NCBI GenBank assembly: GCA_001423545.1
Contig: LMOK01000003.1
Location: 62,001 to 126,000 of the forward strand
Reading direction: 5' to 3'
DNA: 64,000 nt
From: Orlajensenia sp001423545
Lineage (GTDB): Bacteria; Actinomycetota; Actinomycetes; Actinomycetales; Microbacteriaceae
Each line of letters begins with the position of its first letter. Position 1 is the first letter of the stretch. The notes beneath the pieces were generated by a model, which saw only the letters and a list, made by a program, of their open reading frames with translations, had not been told where the DNA came from and did not search any database. A program made the translations under genes and the position numbers. This document shows, one piece after another, positions 52,011 to 60,846 of this stretch.

Positions 52011-53327
52011 GTGAAGATCTCAGTCATCGGATGCGGTTACCTCGGAGCAGTGCACGCGGCCAGCATGGCCGAACTCGGGCACGACGTCATCGGAATCGAT
52101 GTCGACGAAACGAAGATCGCCGCACTGGCTGAGGGGCGTGCCCCGTTCTTCGAGCCCGGTCTTCCCGAGATCCTGATCTCGGGCGTGAACTCGGGTCGGC
52201 TGCGATTCAGCACCGACATCGCGGATGCCGCCGGTGCCGTGGTCCACTTCGTCGCCGTGGGGACACCTCAGAAGAAGGGCTCGTACGCCGCCGACCTCAC
52301 CTACGTCGACGCGGCCATCGACGCGCTCCTCCCGCACCTCTCCGCGGGCGACCTGGTCGCCGGCAAGTCGACGGTTCCCGTCGGCACGGCGGCCCGTCTC
52401 GCCGAGAAGCTGGCAGCATCCGGAACCGACGCGATCCTGGCCTGGAACCCCGAGTTCCTGCGCGAGGGATTCGCCGTGCAGGACACGATCACGCCCGACC
52501 GTCTCGTCTACGGCCTCCCGCCCGAGCCCGAGGCCGCCGTGCGGGCCGAGTCGCTGCTGAGCGAGTGCTACGCGACGGCGATCGCGGCTGACACTCCCCT
52601 GGTGACCACCGATTACGCCACGGCCGAGCTCGTCAAGGTGTCGGCCAACGCGTTCCTCGCCACCAAGATCTCGTTCATCAACGCGATGGCTGAGATCGCC
52701 GAGGTCACGGGCGCCGACGTGACGCAGCTGGCCGACGCCATCGGGTACGACGTCCGCATCGGCCGACGCTTCCTCGGGGCCGGAGCCGGCTTCGGCGGCG
52801 GATGCCTCCCCAAGGACATCCGCGCCTTCACCGCACGCGCCGAGGAGCTCGGTCGGGGTGAGTCCGTCGCCTTCCTCAAGGAGGTCGACGCCATCAACCT
52901 GCGCCGTCGTCAGCGCGTCGTCGACCTCGCCGTCGACGCCCTCGACGGCGAGGTGAACGGCAAGCGCGTCGCCGTGCTCGGACTCGCCTTCAAGCCGTTC
53001 TCCGACGACATCCGCGACTCGCCGGCCCTCGACGTGGCGGTGCGCCTCAAGGGTCTCGGCGCCGACGTGATCGCCACAGACCCCGAGGCCATCGAGAACT
53101 CGCGTCGCCTGCATCCGCAGCTCGACTACGTGGCCGACACCGCCGAGGCGCTCACCGGAGCCGACCTCGTCGTGATCGTCACGGAGTGGAACGAATACCG
53201 CCAGATGGAGCCGGCGTTCGCCAGCGCCCTCGTCGGAGCGAAGATCGTGATCGACGGACGCAACTGCCTCGACGCGGCAGCCTGGCGCGCCGACGGCTGG
53301 ACCTACAAGGGCCTCGGCCGCCCCTGA
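52011..53327 (+). CDS. ugd: UDP-glucose 6-dehydrogenase
   Basis: 438 residues from GTG 52011 (SD GAAAGG). NAD site VIGCGYLGAVHAASMAELG; catalytic cysteine FGGGCLPKD; VAVLGLAFKPFSDDIRDSPA in the UDP domain. It makes UDP-glucuronate for the polymer. Ends at a strong terminator. Confidence 0.93.
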   Translation: MKISVIGCGYLGAVHAASMAELGHDVIGIDVDETKIAALAEGRAPFFEPGLPEILISGVNSGRLRFSTDIADAAGAVVHFVAVGTPQKKGSYAADLTYVDAAIDALLPHLSAGDLVAGKSTVPVGTAARLAEKLAASGTDAILAWNPEFLREGFAVQDTITPDRLVYGLPPEPEAAVRAESLLSECYATAIAADTPLVTTDYATAELVKVSANAFLATKISFINAMAEIAEVTGADVTQLADAIGYDVRIGRRFLGAGAGFGGGCLPKDIRAFTARAEELGRGESVAFLKEVDAINLRRRQRVVDLAVDALDGEVNGKRVAVLGLAFKPFSDDIRDSPALDVAVRLKGLGADVIATDPEAIENSRRLHPQLDYVADTAEALTGADLVVIVTEWNEYRQMEPAFASALVGAKIVIDGRNCLDAAAWRADGWTYKGLGRP

Positions 53328-53335
53328 CCCCGCCC

Positions 53336-53436
53336 CGCTGAGGCCCGGACGCAGTCCGCGGCCCCCGCTCGCTGAGGCCGGAAACTGTCCGCAGCCCCCG
53401 CTCGCTGAGGCCGGACGCAGTCCGCGGCCGAAGCGC
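53336..53436. repeat. Three tandem copies of a 33-34-bp intergenic repeat
   Basis: Units start at 53336, 53370 and 53403 with CGCTGAGG. Units one and three carry a small palindrome (CGGACGCAGTCCG) and unit two a diverged version. The last ends CGAAGCGCG. Related copies lie at 54520-54555 and, inverted, near 54577-54614. It fills the region before the terminator. Confidence 0.8.
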
Positions 53437-53441
53437 GCCAG

Positions 53442-53479
53442 AACGCCCCGCCCCATCCTCAGAGAAGGGGCGGGGCGTT
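53442..53479. terminator. Bidirectional terminator after ugd
   Basis: AACGCCCCGCCCC-N12-GGGGCGGGGCGTT, perfect 13-bp stem, between the convergent ends of ugd and the nitroreductase gene. Confidence 0.8.
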
Positions 53480-53486
53480 CCTGCTC

Positions 53487-54419
53487 TCAGTGCCGGGTGA
53501 GGACCTGCGACAGCGGACGCTTGGGCGAACGCGCGACCCTGTAACCATCCGCCGGCGCGTGACCGACCGCGATGAGGCAGATGACGTCTTCGGATGCCGG
53601 GATGCCGGCCTCCTGCCGCAGCGCGTCGGTGCGGGCGTTGGTCATCGACCAGTTGAGCATGCAGCTCGAGAGGCCCAAGCCGTGCAGCGCCCAGACCAGG
53701 GTCATGGCGAACAGCCCGCCGTCGACCCAGCGCTGGTTGCGCTCCCCGGCACCGGCGAACAGGCCGCGCTCGACCGTGACGATCATCACGGTGCGCACGT
53801 GGTGGCGGAAGCCCGCATTGCCGTTCTGGTGGGCGAGGATGCGGGCGCTGTCCTCGGCGCCCTCGAAGACGTGCACCCGGGCGGCCTGGCGGTTGCAGAC
53901 CGATGGTGTGCACCCGGCGAGGCGCACGGCCTGGTCGATGAGGCGAGGGTCGACGGGGCGATGCTCGTCGAAGTCGCGCACGCTGTGGCGCGTCGCGAAG
54001 AACTGCTCGAGCAGCTCGGGATCGATGGCATCGCTCGGCGCCGCCAGGGGGCTCACGATGTCGCTCAGCGAGCCGGCGGTGTTCCAGCCGGCCAGCGCTT
54101 CGCGGGCATCGACGGCGAAGGCCTGGTAGCCCTCGTCGATGGCCGCGCCCGCCGGAACCAGCATCGCGAGTCGGCGATCGACCGCGTCACCGAACGGATG
54201 CTTCGGCGAGCGCAGGCTCAGGCCCTTCTCGACGCGGTGATAGTCCTTCGTCACCTGGGTCTCGAGATGGATGCCCGACAGCTCCGTGCTGGCGGCGTCA
54301 TCCGTCGGGGCCGCCGTCGCCCGGTAGGCGCGGTAGTCGCGGGCGAACTCCGCTCCCATCGCGAACCGTCTGCGCACCATGCGCACCGGCTTTCGAACCA
54401 GTTCCCGTACACCTGCCAT
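53487..54419 (-). CDS. Nitroreductase-family flavoprotein
   Basis: 310 residues from ATG 54419 (SD GGAGG). ATRHSVRDFDEHRPVDP is the FMN/entry motif; AGCTPSVCNRQAARVHVF and DGGLFAMTLVWALHGLGLSSC complete the fold. An extra 100-residue N-terminus carries LETQVTKDYHRVEKGLSLR. Occurs beside pyruvyl transferases in polysaccharide loci (recalled). Function in the pathway unknown. Confidence 0.8.
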   Translation of the reverse strand: MAGVRELVRKPVRMVRRRFAMGAEFARDYRAYRATAAPTDDAASTELSGIHLETQVTKDYHRVEKGLSLRSPKHPFGDAVDRRLAMLVPAGAAIDEGYQAFAVDAREALAGWNTAGSLSDIVSPLAAPSDAIDPELLEQFFATRHSVRDFDEHRPVDPRLIDQAVRLAGCTPSVCNRQAARVHVFEGAEDSARILAHQNGNAGFRHHVRTVMIVTVERGLFAGAGERNQRWVDGGLFAMTLVWALHGLGLSSCMLNWSMTNARTDALRQEAGIPASEDVICLIAVGHAPADGYRVARSPKRPLSQVLTRH

Positions 54420-54446
54420 GATCTGTCCTCCCCCGAGAGACGGGGC

Positions 54447-54461
54447 GGATACCCCTCGTTC
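54447..54461. promoter_or_regulatory. GGATACCCCTCGTTC motif, copy 2
   Basis: Same 15-mer as 35049-35063, here completed as an inverted repeat by AGGGTA. It lies 28 bp upstream of the nitroreductase start. Confidence 0.5.
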
Positions 54462-54519
54462 AGGGTACAGAGGCGGTGTTAAGGGCGGATTACGGGACGC
54501 TGCACATTCGATCTCCGCT

Positions 54520-54614
54520 CGCTGAGGCCCGGACGACGTCCGCGGTCGAAGCGCGGGCACCCTGCAGCACCGACACGCTTCGGGCGGTCGCTCCGCTCGG
54601 CCCTCAGCGAGCGG
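54520..54614. repeat. Forward and inverted copies of the CGCTGAGG element
   Basis: A forward copy (54520-54555, palindrome GGACGACGTCC, ending GAAGCGCG) and an inverted copy ending at about 54614 (CCCTCAGCGAGCG) flank a 20-bp spacer downstream of the hydrolase gene. Confidence 0.65.
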
Positions 54615-54617
54615 CGA

Positions 54618-55523
54618 TCACATCCAGGACTGGAACGTCTTGATCATGTCGGTCTGCGTCCACCCGGGAACCACATGGCCCTGATCGTGGTACTGAACGA
54701 TCACCTCGGTCGCGACGGGCCTGGCCTTGTCGGCCAGGGCGAGTCCGTGCTTCGACGGCGTGACGAGCGGGTCGAGCAACGACACCACGGTCTTGACGCG
54801 GGTGCCGGTCCACGCCGACTGGGCGAAGCGCGCCGGGTTGGTGGCGATGGCCAGTGCGCGGTTGTTTCCGTACACCGGAGCGATGCGCACGGGGTCGCGG
54901 TCGAAGAGGTCCTCCATGTCGTACGTCGCGTTGGCCATGTATATGCCGCGCGCCGCCGGCACGAGCTTCTTGCCGTAGGAATAGCACATGAGGGAACCGC
55001 CGCCGGAGTTGCCGCGCATGAAGCTCAGCCCGACCTTCCAGACCGTGCTCACGTACTTCGACACGTTCACCTGAGCCTGAATCGCCGGCTGCGTCGTCCA
55101 GAGGCTGCCGCCGTAGTTGGCGCAGACGCACACGGCGCCCTGGTCGACGGCCATCTCGGCGCCGTACTTGTACGCGCCGTCGATGGACGTGTAGTCCGAT
55201 CCGTTGGCGTGGAAGAACCACAGCACGCCGATGGCCTTCTTCGTTCCGGGCAGCGATGCGTACGGCACGAAGATGCGCACCCTGTCGGTGCCGAGCACCA
55301 CGTCGATGGCCTCGTACTGCTTCTTGCCGAGCTTCGTCACCCGCACGGCACTGCGGCTCACCTCATAGGGCAGCTTCGGGATGGGCGAGGTCGCGGCCTG
55401 CGCGACGCCGCCCGTCGAGAGGGCACCGAGCAGGAGTCCACCGGCGGCACCTCCCAGCACTGTGCGTCGGTTGAGAAGCGTCGGAGGTGGGGCATCGATC
55501 GACGTTGGGCGCGTTCCGGGCAT
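54618..55523 (-). CDS. Tat-exported alpha/beta-hydrolase-like protein
   Basis: 301 residues from ATG 55523 (SD AGGAGG). Twin-arginine signal NRRTVLGGAAGGLLLGAL. GNSGGGSLMCYSYG looks like a nucleophile elbow, LLDPLVTPSKHGL an acid region, and YHDQGHVVPGW supplies a histidine. Probably a secreted esterase or depolymerase-type enzyme. Monocistronic, divergent from the lyase-like gene. Confidence 0.7.
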   Translation of the reverse strand: MPGTRPTSIDAPPPTLLNRRTVLGGAAGGLLLGALSTGGVAQAATSPIPKLPYEVSRSAVRVTKLGKKQYEAIDVVLGTDRVRIFVPYASLPGTKKAIGVLWFFHANGSDYTSIDGAYKYGAEMAVDQGAVCVCANYGGSLWTTQPAIQAQVNVSKYVSTVWKVGLSFMRGNSGGGSLMCYSYGKKLVPAARGIYMANATYDMEDLFDRDPVRIAPVYGNNRALAIATNPARFAQSAWTGTRVKTVVSLLDPLVTPSKHGLALADKARPVATEVIVQYHDQGHVVPGWTQTDMIKTFQSWM

Positions 55524-55866
55524 GCTGCCTCCTGGCTCACCGACGGCCCGACCCGCACGCGGGCGGCCGATTCGGCATGACTCTAACAACGCGGTGAGGC
55601 CGAAAACACGGATGCCTCATGTTGTTAACAGGATCGACACGCAACCGTTTCTCGGGGCGGCGAGGCGTCCTTGCGGTTTGCGGATACCCCCTATAACTTG
55701 TGAGAACCGTGACTTGGCCCTCGTCGAGAAGGCCACGTTCGGCGCGAGGGAACGGGCAATGATGCTGGACCGATGATGCGGCTCTGGCTACCGACACTCG
55801 CTTCCCTGAAGTCCACCCCTCGCGATGTGAACTGAGTTGCAGCATCCGCGCGAGGGAGGAGAACCG

Positions 55867-57018
55867 ATGGCCACCATCGCGATCATCTCGCCTGCCACGG
55901 AGTCGAGGGTCTCCGGCACCGTCAATGTCGTCGCCAAGATCACCGGGGGCACGAAGGTCTCCAAGGTGACCATCATCGTCGGCGTTCCGGAGTACGGCAC
56001 CCGCGAGGCGAAGGGCGTGGGCGGCGGCAAGTACTACATCGCCTGGAACACCACCAGGAAGCTCGTCGACAACGTCACGCCGACACCGTCGGACGGAGTC
56101 TTCTGGATCCGCGCCCGGGCCGTGGTCGACGGCGTCACCATCACCTCGCCCTTCATCGGGGTCGCCACGGCGAACCGATTCCAGAAGGACTCCCTGCCGA
56201 CCGGCGGATGGCGGTCCGAGCTGGCCTGGGCCGCGAAGTACGACGGCACCCTCGATCAGTGGAAGGCCGGCCACGGCGCCGTCGTCGGAGCGAAGTACGT
56301 GCAGCTCGTCAACGACCCGATCCTGGGGTCGGCGCGCAAGGTGGCCAAGATCTCGGTTCCCGAGAGCGCCCGCTACGACGCCGAGCAGCCGACCAAGACC
56401 ACGGTGCGATTCCAGTCGTCGAGCCGGCGCAACATCGTCGAGGGCGACGAGTTCTGCGTGGGCTTCGCCTTCATGCCCCCGGCGGACTTCCCCACGGTCT
56501 ACCCCAAGAACGACCCGGTGAATCCGAACGGACCCGACGCCACGGGCTACATCGCGGTGTTCCAGTTCTACGGCCCGCCCTACGTGCAGGGATCTCCGCT
56601 GGTGCTGCACGCCGAGAGGCGCCTCGCGAGCGACCCGCTCGACGAGTTCGTCATCCGGGGCAACGAGCTGAACGCCGGCGACCCCTGGCCCTACCTGTCG
56701 CTTCCCTATCGCCGGGGCCGCTGGACCGACGTGGTGCTGCGCATCCACGTCTCGCGTTCCATCTCCAAGGGCTGGATCGAGACGTACGTCAACCAGGGCG
56801 CCGCCACGACAGTGCAGCCCGTTCCCTTCGTCAACGGCGCGCATCGCGTACCTCGCGTGCTCGCCCGCCCCGACTCCGAGGCCTTCCGAACCGACATGCA
56901 GATCTACCGCGTCGCGAACAGGTTCCCGGTGGTGTCGATGTACCAGACCGGCCACAGGATCGCGCGCACGGTCGCCGAGGCCGACCCGCGCTCGTACCGC
57001 AACGGAGCGAAGCCATGA
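55867..57018 (+). CDS. Polysaccharide lyase-like protein
   Basis: 383 residues from ATG 55867 (SD GGAGGAG). Residues 5-95 look like an Ig-like domain (SRVSGTVNVVAKITGG). The rest resembles the heparin-lyase-I-type jelly roll (YIAVFQFYGPPYVQGSPL; GRWTDVVLRIHVS). No signal peptide is seen, so export would need another route. It may trim or release the polymer. The 343-bp gap upstream holds GGATACCCCC at 55682 but no gene. Confidence 0.65.
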   Translation: MATIAIISPATESRVSGTVNVVAKITGGTKVSKVTIIVGVPEYGTREAKGVGGGKYYIAWNTTRKLVDNVTPTPSDGVFWIRARAVVDGVTITSPFIGVATANRFQKDSLPTGGWRSELAWAAKYDGTLDQWKAGHGAVVGAKYVQLVNDPILGSARKVAKISVPESARYDAEQPTKTTVRFQSSSRRNIVEGDEFCVGFAFMPPADFPTVYPKNDPVNPNGPDATGYIAVFQFYGPPYVQGSPLVLHAERRLASDPLDEFVIRGNELNAGDPWPYLSLPYRRGRWTDVVLRIHVSRSISKGWIETYVNQGAATTVQPVPFVNGAHRVPRVLARPDSEAFRTDMQIYRVANRFPVVSMYQTGHRIARTVAEADPRSYRNGAKP

Positions 57019-57599
57019 GCGGCGGCATCCGTCGTCGAACTGTGATCGTGGCCGCCCTGGGTACCGTCGCTGCCGGAGCCGCCGCGGTTGCGTTGCTGCC
57101 GCGGGATGCCGCACCCACCGTTCCCGGAGCGGGTGGGGCGTCCAGTGCGCCCACGCCCACGAACGCTCCCCTGCCGACTCGCACCCTCGATGAGGTGCGG
57201 GCGGAGGCGCTCGGCAGTGCCGGCATGAGACTCGCGGCGAGCCCGTGGAGCGCGGATGCCGCAGCGACGACGACGTGGAGCACGCTGTACGTGTCGTGGC
57301 TGCTGCGCGAGAACGCAGTGCCGCAGACCCGCGACGCGCGTGAGCTGTACGAGCACTTCAGCGCGCTCGGCCGGGTCGGAACCGAGCCGCGCGACGGCGC
57401 CGTGATCTTCTACAGCGATGGTCCTGTCGACAGCATCCACCACGCCGGGTACGTCGAACGGGCGAGTGCGGGTGCCGTCGCGACGGTCGAGGGCGACGTG
57501 CCGGACTTCCTGCCGCACGACCAGACCTTCGTGCGCCGGTACGGTCAGCCTTGGGACGCCAACGTCGTCTACGGCTACCCCGAGTACGTGGTGGCATGA
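57015..57599 (+). CDS. CHAP-like cell-wall amidase, Cys replaced
   Basis: 194 residues. Twin-Arg or lipoprotein-like N-terminal anchor (RRRTVIVAALGTVAAG), a Thr/Pro linker, then a CHAP fold: TWSTLYVSWLLRENAV, where active CHAP proteins read WCxxFVxW, and DSIHHAGYVE with the histidine. The catalytic Cys position is Ser. Overlaps genes on both sides by 4 bp. Confidence 0.65.
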   Translation: MSGGIRRRTVIVAALGTVAAGAAAVALLPRDAAPTVPGAGGASSAPTPTNAPLPTRTLDEVRAEALGSAGMRLAASPWSADAAATTTWSTLYVSWLLRENAVPQTRDARELYEHFSALGRVGTEPRDGAVIFYSDGPVDSIHHAGYVERASAGAVATVEGDVPDFLPHDQTFVRRYGQPWDANVVYGYPEYVVA

Positions 57600-58072
57600 G
57601 CCCGTCTCGGCGGAGACTTCTGGCCGGCGTGCTGTTGGCGGTCTACCTGGTCGTGCTCGCGCTCGTCGTGCTCTGGCCGGAGCCCGTCGACAAGCCGGCC
57701 AATCACGAGGTGTACGCCTCGATCATCTGGTTCCACGAGCACGGCCTTCCGTGGGTCACCTACGACATCATCGAGTTCACGTCGAACGTGGTGATGTTCC
57801 TCCCGTTCGGAATCATCCTGACCGTGCTGCTCGGCCGGCGCCTCTGGTGGCTGTCGACTCTCGCGGCCGTCGCCCTGTCGACCGGGATCGAGCTCATCCA
57901 GCTCATCGCGCTGCCCGACCGCTACCCCAGTGTGCGCGACGTGATCGCGAACAGCGTGGGGGCGCTCATCGGCAGCCTCCTCGTGCTGCTGATCGGCACG
58001 CTCCTCGCCCGCCGGACATCGACGCCGCAGCGGGCTCAGGGCCGCTTACCCGCGTCAGCTACTCCTCGCTGA
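57596..58072 (+). CDS. VanZ-like membrane protein
   Basis: 158 residues, five helices. FTSNVVMFLPFGIILTVLLG, STGIELIQLIALPDRYPSVRDVIANSVGALIG is the VanZ signature. ATGA overlap with the CHAP-like gene. Function unknown; frequent in polysaccharide loci. Confidence 0.88.
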   Translation: MSPSRRRLLAGVLLAVYLVVLALVVLWPEPVDKPANHEVYASIIWFHEHGLPWVTYDIIEFTSNVVMFLPFGIILTVLLGRRLWWLSTLAAVALSTGIELIQLIALPDRYPSVRDVIANSVGALIGSLLVLLIGTLLARRTSTPQRAQGRLPASATPR

Positions 58073-58112
58073 GCACGCGCCCGGCCGTCGCTGAGTACCG
58101 CCCGGCTGTATC

Positions 58113-58319
58113 TCAGCGGCGGTTCTCGCCGGAGACCGCGCCGAAGAGTCGGGCCACGAGGGCGACCACGATGAGAAGCGGTGCGACCAGAAGAAGGATG
58201 CCCGCGGAAGCGGCACGGCCGGCGAGCGCATTCATGCCCGAGATCGGCGCTTCGAGCACGACGGCGTCGAAGGTGTCACGTGTGGGTCGCTGCGAAGCGC
58301 TCACGTTTGCGGAGCTCAT
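58113..58319 (-). CDS. Small single-helix membrane protein
   Basis: 68 residues, SD GGGAGA. Polar N-terminus, then ASAGILLLVAPLLIVVALVARLFG. Divergent from the DUF4012 gene. Unknown. Confidence 0.5.
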   Translation of the reverse strand: MSSANVSASQRPTRDTFDAVVLEAPISGMNALAGRAASAGILLLVAPLLIVVALVARLFGAVSGENRR

Positions 58320-58492
58320 GATTCTCCCGGCCCGCCCGCGCTACCCGAAAGCGCGGGACTCCTGAATGGTACCGAGCGATGGTGAACAGTGGCTGGACGG
58401 GAGCACCCCAGTCCGCGGGGGAATTCCGGGTCGTGTGCGGCCGGAACGGCGTAACGAGGTCGTCGTTCGGCAAGATCCCAGATGGCTCATGG

Positions 58493-58498
58493 TTGAAT
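58493..58498 (+). promoter_or_regulatory. -10 element, leaderless DUF4012 gene
   Basis: TTGAAT ends 6 nt before ATG 58505 and no ribosome site is present. It decides this start against the longer frame from 58379. Confidence 0.45.
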
Positions 58499-58504
58499 GC
58501 TCGG

Positions 58505-60343
58505 ATGCCTGACCTTCCGGACACTCGTCGCGCCTCAAGACGAGGCAAGCGACGCACGCGTCGCGTCTGGATCTGGGCGCTCGCGGCGCTCGGGGTTCTT
58601 CTCATCGCCGCCGTGGCGTGGGTCGGCATCCGAGGCTGGATGGCCAAGGGCGAACTCGAGTCCGCCCAGGCGAAGATCTCGACCCTGAAGACGCAGGCTC
58701 TGGCGTTCGATGTCGAGAAGGCGCAGAAGACCGTGACGGAGATCACGGACTCCACCGCATCGGCCGCCTCGCTCACGAGCGATCCCGTCTGGCGCGCCAT
58801 GGAGCTGGTTCCCGTGGCCGGAGCGAACCTGCACGCGGTTCGCCAGCTGGCGAGCGTCACGAATCTCGTGATGACGGATGTCGCCAGCCCTCTCGTCGGC
58901 GTGCTCGGCACGATCAACCCCGCGTCGATCGTGCCCAAGGACTCCGCTCTGGACCCTCAGGTCTTCGCCGATGCCGCGCCGGCCAGCAAGCGCGCTGCGA
59001 CCGCGATGAGGCAGGCCCAGAGGGAGATGACCCAGCTCGACACGTCGGGCACCATCCCTCAGATCGCCGCGGTCGCGCAGTCCTTCCGCACCCAGCTCTC
59101 CGAGATCGCGCAGCCTGTCGAGACCATGGGCACCGTCATCCCGCTGGTCCCCCAGCTCCTCGGCGCCGACGGCCCGCGCACCTACGCCGTCGTCTTCCAG
59201 AACAACGCGGAGTCGCGCGCTCTCGGTGGAACGGCACTCTCATTCGCTGTGCTGAAGGTCGATGCCGGCCGTATCGTGATCGATTCCATCGTGCCCGCGG
59301 GCTTCGCCAACTTCCCGAAGACCGACAGCTCGATCGTGCCCATCCCCGATGGCGCCGAGGCGGTTTACCCCGACGGCATCTACGGAACGTTCGTCGCCAA
59401 CGCAACGCTCCGCCCAGACTTCGCGTCAGCCGCCGAGATCATCCAGGCCAACTTCACGCAATTCCGCGGAACCCCGCTCGACGGCGTCATCTCGATCGAC
59501 CCGGTCGCGCTCAGCTACATCCTCCGGGCATCGGAACCCATGACCATCTCGACCGGCGATGTCATCGACAGCAAGTCACTGGTGCCGTTCCTGCTCAACA
59601 CCGTGTACACGCGGTTCGACAGCGGTGACGACGTGGCGGACGCACTCGCCCAAGACGCCATCTACGCAGAGGTCGTGCAGACGACGTTCGCCCAGCTGAT
59701 GGGCGGGTCCCTAGATCCCAAGCTAACGATGGCCGCCGTCGGTCAGGGCCTTTCGGAGCGCCGCATCATGCTCTGGAGCGCACATGAGGACGAGCGGAGG
59801 GCCTTCGTCACGTCGCATGCTGACGGACCACTTCCGTCGAGCGATTCGGCCGCCGAACGTGTGGGCGTCTACTTGCAGGATGCTGTCGGATCCAAGCTGA
59901 ACTTCTACCTGCGCCAGGCCGTCGGCCTCGAAGCTGGTACCTGCGGACCGGATGACCAGCCGACGTACGGCGTCTCGGTCGATCTGACGAGCACCGTGCC
60001 GGCCGATGCTGCCGATCTCAGCCGCTACATCATCGGGCGATGGGAGCGCGAAGGTCTGGAGCCTGGTGTGCAGCGGATGGTCGTGCTGCTCTATGCACCA
60101 CCGGGATCGACGATCACCGGCCTGTCGGTCGACGGGGCAGCACAGGAGGTTCAGCCTCTCCATGACACCGAGTACGCAGTGGGCAAGGCAACGGTGCGCA
60201 TCGCTCCCGGCGCAACTGCGTCAGTTCACTACACCTTTACCACAAAGGATCAGAGGGCCAAGAAGCTCGAAGCGCAAGTAACTCCGATGGTCACCCCGAC
60301 GGCGATCGAATCCCGGCCGATCACCTGCAGCCCCGCCGCCTGA
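58505..60343 (+). CDS. DUF4012 membrane-anchored extracellular protein
   Basis: 612 residues. Basic N-terminus, one helix (VWIWALAALGVLLIAAVAWVG), then an extracellular domain with the DUF4012 core (RTYAVVFQNNAESRALGGTALSFAVLKVD and TPLDGVISIDPVALSYIL). Common in actinobacterial polysaccharide loci and possibly involved in attaching or exporting the polymer. Base composition becomes less GC-rich in its last third. Confidence 0.8.
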   Translation: MPDLPDTRRASRRGKRRTRRVWIWALAALGVLLIAAVAWVGIRGWMAKGELESAQAKISTLKTQALAFDVEKAQKTVTEITDSTASAASLTSDPVWRAMELVPVAGANLHAVRQLASVTNLVMTDVASPLVGVLGTINPASIVPKDSALDPQVFADAAPASKRAATAMRQAQREMTQLDTSGTIPQIAAVAQSFRTQLSEIAQPVETMGTVIPLVPQLLGADGPRTYAVVFQNNAESRALGGTALSFAVLKVDAGRIVIDSIVPAGFANFPKTDSSIVPIPDGAEAVYPDGIYGTFVANATLRPDFASAAEIIQANFTQFRGTPLDGVISIDPVALSYILRASEPMTISTGDVIDSKSLVPFLLNTVYTRFDSGDDVADALAQDAIYAEVVQTTFAQLMGGSLDPKLTMAAVGQGLSERRIMLWSAHEDERRAFVTSHADGPLPSSDSAAERVGVYLQDAVGSKLNFYLRQAVGLEAGTCGPDDQPTYGVSVDLTSTVPADAADLSRYIIGRWEREGLEPGVQRMVVLLYAPPGSTITGLSVDGAAQEVQPLHDTEYAVGKATVRIAPGATASVHYTFTTKDQRAKKLEAQVTPMVTPTAIESRPITCSPAA

Positions 60344-60381
60344 TCGGATGTCAGTCAGCACGGAAGCCACTGCCGGCTCAC

Positions 60382-60831
60382 GTGGTCGCACGCAGACACC
60401 GCTTCGTCTTCTCTTCGCTTGCTTCTAGAAGCTCTGGCATGGATCGTCTTCGCTCCAGCCAGAGAAGTGTTCCGGGTCACCGGATTGGTCGCGATAATCG
60501 CCGGCGCCCTCGCAGCCTTGGTTTTCGAGACAGACGCGTCGGACAAGGTGCTCGAGTTCTGCGCCAATGTCGCCCTGTTCACGCCGTTCGGCTGCTTCTC
60601 GTCATGATCTGACCGAAGGGAAGTATGCGTATCGTCGGAGCATCAGCGCTCAGCACGACCACCATGATCGAACTCATCCACACCGCACTTCCCTCGCGAT
60701 TCGCAACGGTATCCGACATCATCGCCAATACCGCAGGCGCGCTCGTTGGTGCTGTCTTCGCCGGCAGCCTGTACCTGGGGAGGTCAGTGCGCGAGGTGTG
60801 GATCCGCCGCCAGCAACCACGAGAATGGTAG
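60382..60831 (+). pseudogene. Disrupted vanZ-like gene
   Basis: The pieces of one VanZ protein are spread over two frames: LLLEALAWIVFAPAREVFRVTGL and NVALFTPFG in one, then IELIHTALPSRFATVSDIIANTAGALVGA in another. At least two frameshifts (near 60415 and 60597) and an in-frame TGA at 60610 break it. It lies 38 bp after the DUF4012 gene, in the same relative place as an intact VanZ gene would occupy. Confidence 0.75.
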
Positions 60832-60846
60832 CCAAGCAACCCGGAG

